DNA from: Pseudomonadota bacterium
Lineage (GTDB): Bacteria; Myxococcota_A; UBA796; GCA-2862545
Reading direction: 5' to 3'
DNA length: 63,029 nucleotides
Assembly: GCA_002862545.1 (NCBI GenBank)
Contig: PKDJ01000185.1
Coordinates: 1 to 63,029, forward strand
Numbering within the stretch: the first letter of the stretch is position 1; every line of letters starts with the position of its first letter. Shown piece by piece: positions 44,123 to 52,251 of this stretch. The notes under the pieces are model-generated. The model ran no database searches, was not told where the DNA came from, and saw only the letters and a list, made by a program, of their open reading frames with translations. Made by a program: the position numbers and the translations under genes.

Positions 44123-45928
44123 GTGCTTGTCTGGCGCGCGCCATTGCTGGCAGGGCTGGCCGTAGCCTGTGCGCAGGTTCCGGCGGATCGTGAAGACGCC
44201 GTCATTCCTCGCGATCCCGGGACGTTGACCACCGCGTCCGCAGACACGGGTGTCGGCGAGCCTGCGGTGGCGATGCTGAGCCCCCTCCAGCAGCTGACGC
44301 GAGTGTCGCTTGCCGTCCGCGGAGTACGGCCGAGCCCAGAGCAGCTACTCTCCGTTCGTGCAGAGCCCGAGCGGCTTCACGCGTACCTCGATGACTGGCT
44401 CGAGTCGCCCGAGTTCGCCGCGACCATGCGTGATCTCCACGCGGAGGCGCTGCTCGTCCGCGCAGATACTGGGCACATCTTTCCGTCGGTCGCAGACCTC
44501 GCAGGCTACGACCAACAGCAGATCTTCGCGTCGATGTCCGAGGCACCATTGGTGCTGGTCGAAGACATCGTCATGTCTGACCGGCCGTACACCGAGATCG
44601 TCACGGCTGACAGCATGTGGGCAGACGACATCGTGGCGACGGCCTGGGGGCTGTCCTACGACCCCGACGGTCCGACCTGGCAGCGGAGCCACTGGAGTGA
44701 CGGTCGAAAGCACGCGGGGGTGCTGTCCGACTCGGCGCTCTGGCTCCGACACGTCAGCAATGGCTCCAACTTCAACCGGGGTCGCGCGAACTTCATCGCC
44801 CGCACATTTCTCTGCTCCGACTTCAATGACAGGGACATCACTGTGTCGGGAGACATTGATGTCTCCGACGAGTTCGCCGTTGCCGAGGCGGTGCGAGAGG
44901 ACCCCAACTGCGTCGCCTGTCATCAGGCGCTCGACCCACTGGCGGGCTTCTTCTGGGGCTACAAGAGGGACATGCTGCCGAGTGCCATCTTGCGAGCGTA
45001 TCGGGAGGACTGTCGCGAAGAGTACTTGGGGATGGCCACTGGCAAGGACTACTGCTACCCGCTGCGGCTGTTCAATCCGGAGTTCGAGCACGACTGGGAG
45101 CTGTTCGACCTACGAGCCCCTGGGTACTACGGTCAGTCCGGACAAGGGGTGGACGAGCTCGGTGCGTACATCGCCAGCGACCCTCGCTTCGCACAGTGCA
45201 CCGCGCGGCGCTTCTACGCGTACCTGACGCAGACCCGCACCCCAGACGTACCGCTCGACGAGGTCGTTCGCCTGCAGGCACACTTCACGGAGTCGGGCTT
45301 CTCGGCGCGTGAGCTGGTTCGGGAGATTGTGACGAGTCCGTCGTTTCTCGCTGACCATGCAGCCTCGGAGGAGCACGCCGACCAGGTCGTCGGCCCCCAG
45401 CTGCTTCGGCCCGAGCAGTACGCCCGTACCTTGGCGCAGCTGACGGGCTTCGAGTGGCGAGTCGTCCCCGATACATCCCTCTGCGCGCAGAATGGAAGCG
45501 ACTGCTGGGGCGAGGACAACCTGATGCTCTCGGATGCGTACGGATTTCGTGCGATGTCCGGCGGCATCGACAGCTTCCTGGTCAACCAGCCCACACACAC
45601 CATGACCCCCGGCAAGGTGTTGGTCTTCGACAAGGTCGCGGGCGAGGCTGCGGCATTCGTCGTGCAGAGCGATCTGGACAGTCCGGTCTCCCAGCGGCTG
45701 CTGCTCGAGCGCGTTGAGGCCGACACGGTCGATGAGTCCACCATTCGTGTACAGCTCGTAGAGCTGGCCCTGCGCCTCCACGGCCGGCTCTATGATGTCG
45801 ACCACGAAGAGGTTGATGCGCTTTGGGAGCTGTTCGACACGCTTCATCGCTCGGGTGTAGCGCCCGAGCGGGCTTGGACCTTGATCCTGACGGCCATGCT
45901 TCAGGAACCTGCCATGGTGATGTATTGA
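44123..45928 (+). CDS. DUF1592/DUF1588-like CxxCH lipoprotein
   Basis: A 601-residue exported protein. GTG 44123 is preceded by GAGGGAGAG and gives lipoprotein signal MLVWRAPLLAGLAVAC; an ATG 81 bases upstream would bury it. The single haem-type motif is C263-VAC-H267 in NCVACHQALDPLAGFFWG. This is the conserved block of planctomycete-type DUF1588/DUF1592 proteins that accompany DUF1501 proteins. Repeated segments LSPLQQLTRVSLAVRG and LLRPEQYARTLAQLTG are typical of the N-terminal halves. Its TGA overlaps the next start (TTGA), so the pair is translationally coupled. Proposed roles (surface polymer processing, c-type cytochrome) are inferences. Confidence 0.8.
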   Translation: MLVWRAPLLAGLAVACAQVPADREDAVIPRDPGTLTTASADTGVGEPAVAMLSPLQQLTRVSLAVRGVRPSPEQLLSVRAEPERLHAYLDDWLESPEFAATMRDLHAEALLVRADTGHIFPSVADLAGYDQQQIFASMSEAPLVLVEDIVMSDRPYTEIVTADSMWADDIVATAWGLSYDPDGPTWQRSHWSDGRKHAGVLSDSALWLRHVSNGSNFNRGRANFIARTFLCSDFNDRDITVSGDIDVSDEFAVAEAVREDPNCVACHQALDPLAGFFWGYKRDMLPSAILRAYREDCREEYLGMATGKDYCYPLRLFNPEFEHDWELFDLRAPGYYGQSGQGVDELGAYIASDPRFAQCTARRFYAYLTQTRTPDVPLDEVVRLQAHFTESGFSARELVREIVTSPSFLADHAASEEHADQVVGPQLLRPEQYARTLAQLTGFEWRVVPDTSLCAQNGSDCWGEDNLMLSDAYGFRAMSGGIDSFLVNQPTHTMTPGKVLVFDKVAGEAAAFVVQSDLDSPVSQRLLLERVEADTVDESTIRVQLVELALRLHGRLYDVDHEEVDALWELFDTLHRSGVAPERAWTLILTAMLQEPAMVMY

Positions 45929-47241
45929 GACGCCCCCGCACGCGCTGGTCGCGACGAGAGCTGCTCGGCTCGGCGACGGCTACCGGGCTGCTCGGCCTAC
46001 CTCGGCTCTCGTCCGCCACCACGAGCGTGGCACCAGGCCACAACCTGATCATCATCGTGGCCAGTGGCGGGTGGGATGTCACCTTCTGCTTCGACCCTAA
46101 GCTTGGCGTCGAGGGCATCGACGGACCCGAGGGCTCCGAGAACCCGGACGACCCCGACGACCGTGAGGTTGTCGAGACCATCAACGGGCATCCGCTCGTG
46201 ATCAATCCCGTGAAGCGTCCTTCCGTCGCTGGCTTCTTCGAGGCGTGGGGCCACCGCGTCGACATCGTGAACGGGCTCTGGGTTGGGGCCATTGGGCACG
46301 ACACGGCCATGGTCCGCATGATGACGGGTACCCCGGACGACACCCGTCCCGACGTTGCAGTGATCGCGGGTGCAGAGCTGGGTGCGGAGCTCCCGTTGGG
46401 CTGCATCGACCTCGGCGGCCGCTCCTACGCCGGCTCGCTGGCGTCGACCGCCGGGACCATCGGAAGCCGAAGCCAGCTGAAGATGCTGCTCGATGACACG
46501 GTCGCGTTTCCAGCACCCGCGGACGCGGGCTTCACCTATCCGCTGCTCGAGCGCACCGATGATGAGCGTGCTCTGCTGCAGGAGTTCCTGGCAGGCCGGA
46601 TCGAGCGAGAGGCGGCGGCGGTCCGTGGGATCTCGAACAGGCGCGAGCGCCTCTTCGCAGACATGTTTGAGTCCAATAGTCGGGTCGAGCGCTTTCAGGC
46701 CGACTCGGGTGCGTTTGCCGATCTGCTGGGGTTTGGCCGGGCTCCATCGTTCGAACACTCGGCGAGCTTGGCCGTCGAGTTGCTTCGAGGCGGCGTCTGT
46801 CAGACCGTCGTGATGGACTCGAGCCAGAACTGGGACAGCCACACGGACTTCACCGAGCAGCACGCGACGTTCGATGCCTTCTTCCTGGGTCTGCACGGCA
46901 TCATGGACCTGCTCGAGTTGGAGGGCATGCTGGAGACCACGACTGTGGCTGTGGTCTCCGAGATGACCCGCACGCCGAAGAGCAACGTGCGCGGTGGCAA
47001 GGACCACTGGCCCTACAGCTCGGCCATGCTCTTCGGTGCAGGGATCCGAGGAGGCCGCACCCTCGGTGGAACGGACGACACGCTCGTGCCTCGCAAGGTC
47101 TCACTGCAGACGGGCGAGCTGTCAGACGGTGGTGCGGTCTGTCGCTACGACAACTTCTGCGCCGGACTGCTCGAGACGGTGGGTGTGGACCCGCAGCCGT
47201 GGTTCCCAGATGTCGAGGTCTACCGTGGCTTCCAGTCCTAG
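45925..47241 (+). CDS. DUF1501 protein with Tat signal
   Basis: A 438-residue exported protein. The proposed start is TTG 45925, overlapping the preceding stop (TATTGA); the only in-frame ATG is about 100 bases upstream, inside the previous gene. It gives a twin-arginine signal, RWSRRELLGSATATGLLGL, which supports this start. The body matches DUF1501, a sulfatase/alkaline-phosphatase-like fold: HNLIIIVASGGWD, VDIVNGLWVGAIGHDTAMVR, WDSHTDFTEQH and AVVSEMTRTPKSN. Tat export suggests a cofactor folded in the cytoplasm. Pairing with the upstream DUF1592-type protein is well known in planctomycetes and relatives, but the reaction is not established. Confidence 0.83.
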   Translation: MRRPRTRWSRRELLGSATATGLLGLPRLSSATTSVAPGHNLIIIVASGGWDVTFCFDPKLGVEGIDGPEGSENPDDPDDREVVETINGHPLVINPVKRPSVAGFFEAWGHRVDIVNGLWVGAIGHDTAMVRMMTGTPDDTRPDVAVIAGAELGAELPLGCIDLGGRSYAGSLASTAGTIGSRSQLKMLLDDTVAFPAPADAGFTYPLLERTDDERALLQEFLAGRIEREAAAVRGISNRRERLFADMFESNSRVERFQADSGAFADLLGFGRAPSFEHSASLAVELLRGGVCQTVVMDSSQNWDSHTDFTEQHATFDAFFLGLHGIMDLLELEGMLETTTVAVVSEMTRTPKSNVRGGKDHWPYSSAMLFGAGIRGGRTLGGTDDTLVPRKVSLQTGELSDGGAVCRYDNFCAGLLETVGVDPQPWFPDVEVYRGFQS

Positions 47242-47260
47242 TAGGCCGCGGGGAGCGAGC

Positions 47261-49084
47261 GTGGGTCTTCAGGACGTGATGTGGGTGCTCGGTCTCCCCC
47301 TCCTCGTCGCGTGCGGCGGAGGCGGTGAGGGCAAGCCAAGCACTCTGGTAGAGGACACCGCCTCCAGCCTCACGGCAGAGACGGCTACGACCACGACGTC
47401 CACGGACTGCGACGACAGTGTGTCGGGCTGGGACTCGTTCGCCAGTGGTTACCTGCAGACCTGGTGCACGCCCTGTCATTCCTCGCAGCTCGTCGGTTCC
47501 GAGCGCGGTGGTGCTCCCGTGGGCATCGACTTCGACTCGTGGGCTGGTGCAGCGCTCTGGGCGAGTCGCATCGCTGCGGTGTCCGGCGTCGAGGAGGCCT
47601 CGATGCCGCCAGGAGGCGGGCCTCTCGACGACGAGAGACAGCGAATCGTCGAGTGGGTCGAGTGTGGAGCACCAGGGCAGGATGCGGTGGTGGCGTCCTG
47701 CGAGACGACGCGCTCCTACGCCGGAGACGTCGTGGTGGACGCGGCCTTCGACTCCGCATCCTTTTGCGCCGACTACAACCACATCAGCGGCCAGCTCACG
47801 GTGTCGGCCGACACGGTCGGTCCACTCGAGGGCTGCCTCTGCGGCGTCGAGGGCGATCTCGTCATCACGTCGGGTGAGAACGTGTCTCTGCTCGAGCTCT
47901 CCGAGATCGGTGGCAGCCTGCTGATGGAAGACTCGGCGGCACGACAGGTGAGCCTGCCGCGCTTGACCTCGGTGGGCGGAGCGCTGACCGTCGTGGAGAA
48001 CGACCTCCTCGAGGCACTCGAAGTGCCAAACCTGGCGGCCTTGGGTGCGTCTGTGCTCGCCGAGAACAATGCGGTACTGCAGACGTTGTTGCTGCCGTCT
48101 GTCGAGCAGGCTGCGGATCTCGAGGTGCTGGGCAACACCAGCATGACCGCAGTCTCCGTCTCGCGACTCCAGACCGTCAGCGGTGACGTGGTCGTGGAGA
48201 GCAACCCGGCCATGCGGGAGCTGCTCGGCACCGAGATCCTGTCGAGCATCGGCGGTTCGCTGCGTGTCGTGAGCAACAGCAGCCTGCGGTCACTCGACAA
48301 GTTCACGCGGCTCGAGAGCGTTGACGGCAATGTGGAGGTCGTCAACAACGATGCGCTGGGGAGCATCAACGGGTTCTATGCCCTTCGTGATGTCTCGGGC
48401 ACCGTCTCTGTGCGGTCCAATCCGGCGCTGGAATCGCTGAGTGGCTTTGGCGCGCTCCGCCATGCCGGCGGCCTCGATGTCGTCGACAACACGGCCTTGC
48501 TCGTGCTCGACGGCTTCGATGAGCTGTCGACTATCGAGGGCTTCCTACTGCTCAACGACAACGACAACCTGGAGTCCCTCGAGGCTTTCTCTGGGCTCGA
48601 GACGATTGGGGAAGACCTCGAGATCCGCCGGAATGAACAGCTGCTGCTGATCTCCGGACTCGAGCAGCTGGAGTCAGTCGGTCGCCACGTGCTGATCTTG
48701 GACAACCCGCGCCTCGGAGCGCTGACAGGGCTGAGTGCGCTCCTGGAGGTGAGCGGCAGCCTCGAGCTCTCGCGGAACGCGAGCCTCGTCGAGCTGTCCG
48801 GCTTGCGTGGTGTGGCTTCGGTCGGGCTGCTGCGAGTTCAGACGAGCAGTCTGCGCGATCTTACTGGGTTTTTCGGGTTGCGCACGGTTGCGTCCAGCCT
48901 GCTGGTGCTCAACAACGCGGACTTGACCACCGTGGAGACCCTCGGCGGGCTCGAGGCCGTCGGGGGCAATCTGAATGTCCAGTGGAACCGAGCGCTGCCG
49001 CGGTTCAACGCCGAGTCATTGGCGGCTCTGCTCGCAGATGATGTTGTTGGTGGCTCGATCATCGTCCGCAACAACGGCGACTGA
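47261..49084 (+). CDS. CxxCH lipoprotein with leucine-rich (L-domain-like) repeats
   Basis: A 607-residue lipoprotein. GTG 47261 has GGGGAG at normal spacing; ATG 47279 (MWVLGLPLLVAC) is an alternative. A Thr-rich linker leads to a cytochrome-like segment with C69-TPC-H73 and then MPPGGGPLDDERQRIVEWVECG, as in short planctomycete c-type cytochrome domains. From about 160 to the end it has 20 or more repeats of 22-24 residues, such as SIGGSLRVVSNSSLRSLDKF and VSGTVSVRSNPALESLSGFG. These are the pattern of receptor L domains. Haem binding at one end plus a long binding solenoid is unusual. Only 19 bases separate it from the DUF1501 gene. Confidence 0.82.
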   Translation: MGLQDVMWVLGLPLLVACGGGGEGKPSTLVEDTASSLTAETATTTTSTDCDDSVSGWDSFASGYLQTWCTPCHSSQLVGSERGGAPVGIDFDSWAGAALWASRIAAVSGVEEASMPPGGGPLDDERQRIVEWVECGAPGQDAVVASCETTRSYAGDVVVDAAFDSASFCADYNHISGQLTVSADTVGPLEGCLCGVEGDLVITSGENVSLLELSEIGGSLLMEDSAARQVSLPRLTSVGGALTVVENDLLEALEVPNLAALGASVLAENNAVLQTLLLPSVEQAADLEVLGNTSMTAVSVSRLQTVSGDVVVESNPAMRELLGTEILSSIGGSLRVVSNSSLRSLDKFTRLESVDGNVEVVNNDALGSINGFYALRDVSGTVSVRSNPALESLSGFGALRHAGGLDVVDNTALLVLDGFDELSTIEGFLLLNDNDNLESLEAFSGLETIGEDLEIRRNEQLLLISGLEQLESVGRHVLILDNPRLGALTGLSALLEVSGSLELSRNASLVELSGLRGVASVGLLRVQTSSLRDLTGFFGLRTVASSLLVLNNADLTTVETLGGLEAVGGNLNVQWNRALPRFNAESLAALLADDVVGGSIIVRNNGD

Positions 49085-49107
49085 GCGCGAGGGCTTCTGG
49101 TCGCCCC

Positions 49108-49278
49108 CTTCGCCAGCCAGACGAGGGCGACGGTGGTGCCCACGTAGTGCAGATCGCGACACCGGGCGGCGATGCTGACCGAGGTAGTAGGGTCAGAACT
49201 TCTCGAAGCTCTCGATGCGATTGAACAGGTGCCGGCTCCCGGTCCCGAACCCTATCGGACGGCTGCCGAGCGGCCATG
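49108..49278 (-). pseudogene. Decayed partial copy of the DUF962 gene
   Basis: This stretch closely matches 42148-42315, the 5' half of the DUF962 gene plus its upstream region. In the copy the GTG start is CTG (49226-49228), the twelfth codon TGG is the stop TGA (49193-49195), and two bases are missing near 49160. Homology stops after LVW. It is a dead gene fragment left by a duplication; the 3' half is absent. Confidence 0.85.
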
Positions 49279-49496
49279 TCGTCGTGCAGGCGTGCGCTCC
49301 TCTGGATGCCCGCTTCGGGGGCTGTCCGCCTCACACCCTGCCCAGCCGCTGAGGCCTGGTCGGCGCGTTGGGTGGCGTCTGTCGATTCTGTACATGCCTG
49401 GGCATCAGTGAGTGGTGAAAGTTCAGATTCGGCTGGTGTTCGGGTCGACCCGTCGGTCGCGTCTTCCTAGTCTCGACAACAGACCGGGACCTTCAC

Positions 49497-50287
49497 ATGA
49501 TTGCTTTTCTCTGCGCGATGGCGGCTCTTGCCTACACGTCACCCTCCGAGGGACCGGGCAGGCCTTCCCAGAGCATGGGTCGAGCGATCTGCCCACGGAT
49601 GGGCAAGTACTCGTCTGGTTCTGGCAGCCGCCGGAGCGCTTTGAGGTTCGGCTGTACGACCGCGACGGTGTCGAGGTCGAGACGACGCAGGAGCGGGACG
49701 AGCTCGCGCTTCGCCTCGTTCCCATCGAGCCGCTCGAGCCGGAGGTGGAGTACATGGCGGAGGTCTGGGGCGACGGCTGGGACGCGCCCTGGATGGCCTG
49801 GGAGTTCACCACGGGGCTCGAGGTCGCTAGGCCCCTCACGGCTGCCCCTGCTCTCGGGCTGATCGACGACATCTACATCTCGGACGGGCAGAGCGCGGCC
49901 TGCGAGCCCGAGAGGCTCCATCACCTCCAGCTTACGGTGGAGGAGACCGAGGGCGACAGGCAGGGGTACCGGACGATGCACTTCGTCCGCATGCAGGACG
50001 GCGAGGAGGCTGGGATCCTGATGAGCACGGACGCAGAGGATGGGGACATCGGCGTCTGGGTGGAGGTCGAGCGGCACGAGGAGGTGTGCGTCGCCGTCTT
50101 CCTCGAAGACGCCGTGGGCACGCGCTCGGCCCTGTCCGAGACGGTCTGCTCCCTCGATCTGCCATCAGACGGTGGCCGCGGCGGAGACGAGACGGGCTGC
50201 AGCACAGCGGGTGGGCTGGCGTCGGGCTGGCTGGCTTTGCTCGGTGGCGTGGTGATGCGGCGACGACGGATGCCAGGCGCCGCGTGA
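49497..50287 (+). pseudogene. MYXO-CTERM surface protein gene with apparent frameshift
   Basis: ATG 49497 opens a signal peptide, MIAFLCAMAALA, but its frame soon loses coding character. From about 49560 the plus-two frame takes over with DLPTDGQVLVWFWQPPERF and runs to 50287 without interruption. The C terminus is ETGCSTAGGLASGWLALLGG followed by VVMRRRR: Cys, a hydrophobic helix and a basic cluster, the MYXO-CTERM sorting signal. A single missing base between about 49540 and 49575 would reconcile the frames. It is either a recent frameshift, a sequencing error or a programmed shift. The body has no recognised function. Confidence 0.7.
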
Positions 50288-50315
50288 GGGTTGCGTCGCC
50301 CGGGCGCTCGCGGGG

Positions 50316-51503
50316 CTAGACGCCGTGCTGCCAGGCAGCCAGATCCCGGGCTCCGATGCCGAGCAGGTAGAGGACGCGGTCGAGTCCGCCGGCCGTGAGC
50401 GCAGTGTCGGCGGCGCTGCGAAGGCGAGGCTTGGCGTGAAAGGCGATTCCGAGCCCGGCGGCCTCGATCATCTGCAGGTCGTTCGCGCCATCGCCGATGG
50501 CGATGGTCTGCGACAGGTCGATGCCCTCGGCCGCCGCGATGCTGCGGAGCAGCTCGACCTTGCGCTGTGGGGTGACGATGGGCTCGAGCACGCGCCCCGT
50601 CAGTCGACCGTCTGCCACCTCGAGCGTGTTGGAGTGAGCGTGGTCGAGGCCAAGCCGCTGCTGCACGCGTCGCGCGGCCACGTCGAAGCCTCCGCTGATC
50701 ACGGCGGTCGTGTAGCCGAGGTGCTTCAGGGTGCTCACCAGCAGCTCTGCCCCGTCGGTGAGGGGGAGCTGGTCGGCGACGATCGCGACCGCACGCGCGT
50801 CGAGTCCCTCGAGCAGCGACACCCGAAGACGGAGGCTGGCCTCGTAGTCGAGACCTCCCGCCATCGCGTCCGCCGTGATGCGCGCCACCTGGTCTCCGAC
50901 GCCGTGCAGTCTCGCGAGCTCGTCGATCACCTCGACCTGCACGAGCGTGGAGTCCATGTCCATGGCGCACAGTCGCATGCCGCGGCGCAGCAGACCCCAG
51001 GGCTGGACCGCCAGGTCGAGCTCAGACTCGAGAGCGAGGTCAAGGAGCGTGTGGGTCAGCGACTCGACCCCGGACTGGCCACCCGGCACGTCCGCGCGAA
51101 GCTCCAGCGCGGACAGATCCACCCCGGAGAGGCGGTCCATGCCCGTGATGTTGGCTCCGTGTGCGGCCAGCGTGCGCGTGATTGCGGCGATGTGCCGCGC
51201 CTCGAGGGGGCTGCCCAGAGCGGTGATGGCGATTCGTCGTGGTGGCGCAGACGGGGCGGCGGGCTGCAGCGTGTCGAGCCGGACTGTCAGGCCTTGGTCC
51301 CCGGCCGAGCTTCGGAGTGCATCGAGCATGGCCGCGTCTGCCCCCGACAGGTGGAGGCAGAGCGTGAGCTGTCCCTGGACGGCGACCTGCTCGATGTCGA
51401 GGAGCGACGCCCCCCGTGCGGCGATCACGCTCGCGAGAGACGCTGCGATGCCGGGGGTGTCCCGACCGGTGACGGTGATGAGCAGGGTCGAATCCTGAAT
51501 CAC
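50316..51503 (-). CDS. serB: Phosphoserine phosphatase with N-terminal ACT domains
   Basis: Last enzyme of serine biosynthesis, hydrolysing O-phosphoserine. GTG 51503 is favoured by AGGAG five bases upstream; an in-frame ATG at 51530 lacks one. The 395-residue protein begins with an ACT domain (LLITVTGRDTPGIAASLASV), then a second one (about 90-165, IAITALGSPLEARH). The HAD phosphatase domain (about 180-395) has motif I CAMDMDSTLVQ, motif II ISGGFD, and GDGANDLQMIEAAGLGIAFHAKP. Two N-terminal ACT domains occur in actinobacterial and myxobacterial SerB and may bind serine for feedback control. All catalytic residues are present. Confidence 0.95.
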   Translation of the reverse strand: MIQDSTLLITVTGRDTPGIAASLASVIAARGASLLDIEQVAVQGQLTLCLHLSGADAAMLDALRSSAGDQGLTVRLDTLQPAAPSAPPRRIAITALGSPLEARHIAAITRTLAAHGANITGMDRLSGVDLSALELRADVPGGQSGVESLTHTLLDLALESELDLAVQPWGLLRRGMRLCAMDMDSTLVQVEVIDELARLHGVGDQVARITADAMAGGLDYEASLRLRVSLLEGLDARAVAIVADQLPLTDGAELLVSTLKHLGYTTAVISGGFDVAARRVQQRLGLDHAHSNTLEVADGRLTGRVLEPIVTPQRKVELLRSIAAAEGIDLSQTIAIGDGANDLQMIEAAGLGIAFHAKPRLRSAADTALTAGGLDRVLYLLGIGARDLAAWQHGV

Positions 51504-51646
51504 GTGATCTCCTGGGTGGGCGTAGTGCATGATGGAGTCACTAATCGCTAGGCGTCACGCCGCTGTGCCACCCACGACACACCCGCGTGCCGGATCGGGC
51601 CATCGACGAGGGCGCGTGGAGGTGTGGCGTGCCTGACACGCGCTGA

Positions 51647-51919
51647 CACACTCTCCGGGGGCAGCTGCTGGCGCCGAAGGGGGCCTTCGCTCAGGTCAGC
51701 GCAGGCTACCGCTCCAGCTGTGGTGTGGAGTCGACGGGCAAGATCGCGTGCTGGGGGGTCGACAACGGCAGCGACGAAGACTTCGGTCAGGTCACCGACG
51801 CACCCACCGAGGCTGGTTTTGTCGCGGTGGAGGTCGGCTGGCACCATGCCTGCGCGCTGCGCGAGGACGGCGAGCGCACGTGCTGGGGGCAGGACGACCT
51901 TGGCCAGTCCTCCCCCTGA
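51647..51919 (+). pseudogene. Fragment of an RCC1-repeat protein
   Basis: From a stop at 51644-51646 to TGA 51917-51919 the frame encodes two RCC1/BNR-type repeats: FAQVSAGYRSSCGV then KIACWGVDNG, and FVAVEVGWHHACALREDG then RTCWGQDDLGQ. RCC1-like propellers have seven such blades, so this is a small C-terminal remnant. There is no signal peptide or ribosome site; a GTG at 51725 is the only obvious start. Probably the end of a deleted gene. Confidence 0.6.
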
Positions 51920-52251
51920 GGACTGGCTGCCGCACCGCGCCGGTCGTGTCTGTCGAAAGAAGCTGGACCGGGAGCGCGTCGACTGGAGCGTCCTGAAGCA
52001 AGTACGGGAGCATGGCGGCATGCCGGACGACGACGGGCCGGGGTCATCGTTCTAGTGACGGGAGCCGCGGGACGACCTACGTGTGCAGCCATGACGCGAT
52101 GGACCGCTCGACGGGGTCGGCTCTGGCAGGTGGACGCACTGGGTGTTCGCTTCGCCGTCGCACGACGGCGGGGTGTCTCGAGCATCCGCTCCTCGGGCGA
52201 TGTCGAGAGCCTGCGGCCTGAGACGTCCGGCGACGGACGCAGGTGGGCGGC
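51920..52251. other. Intergenic region upstream of the trafficking operon
   Basis: About 330 bases with no convincing gene on either strand. It must carry the promoter for the barrel-ABC operon, but no clear -35/-10 pair is visible. Confidence 0.35.
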
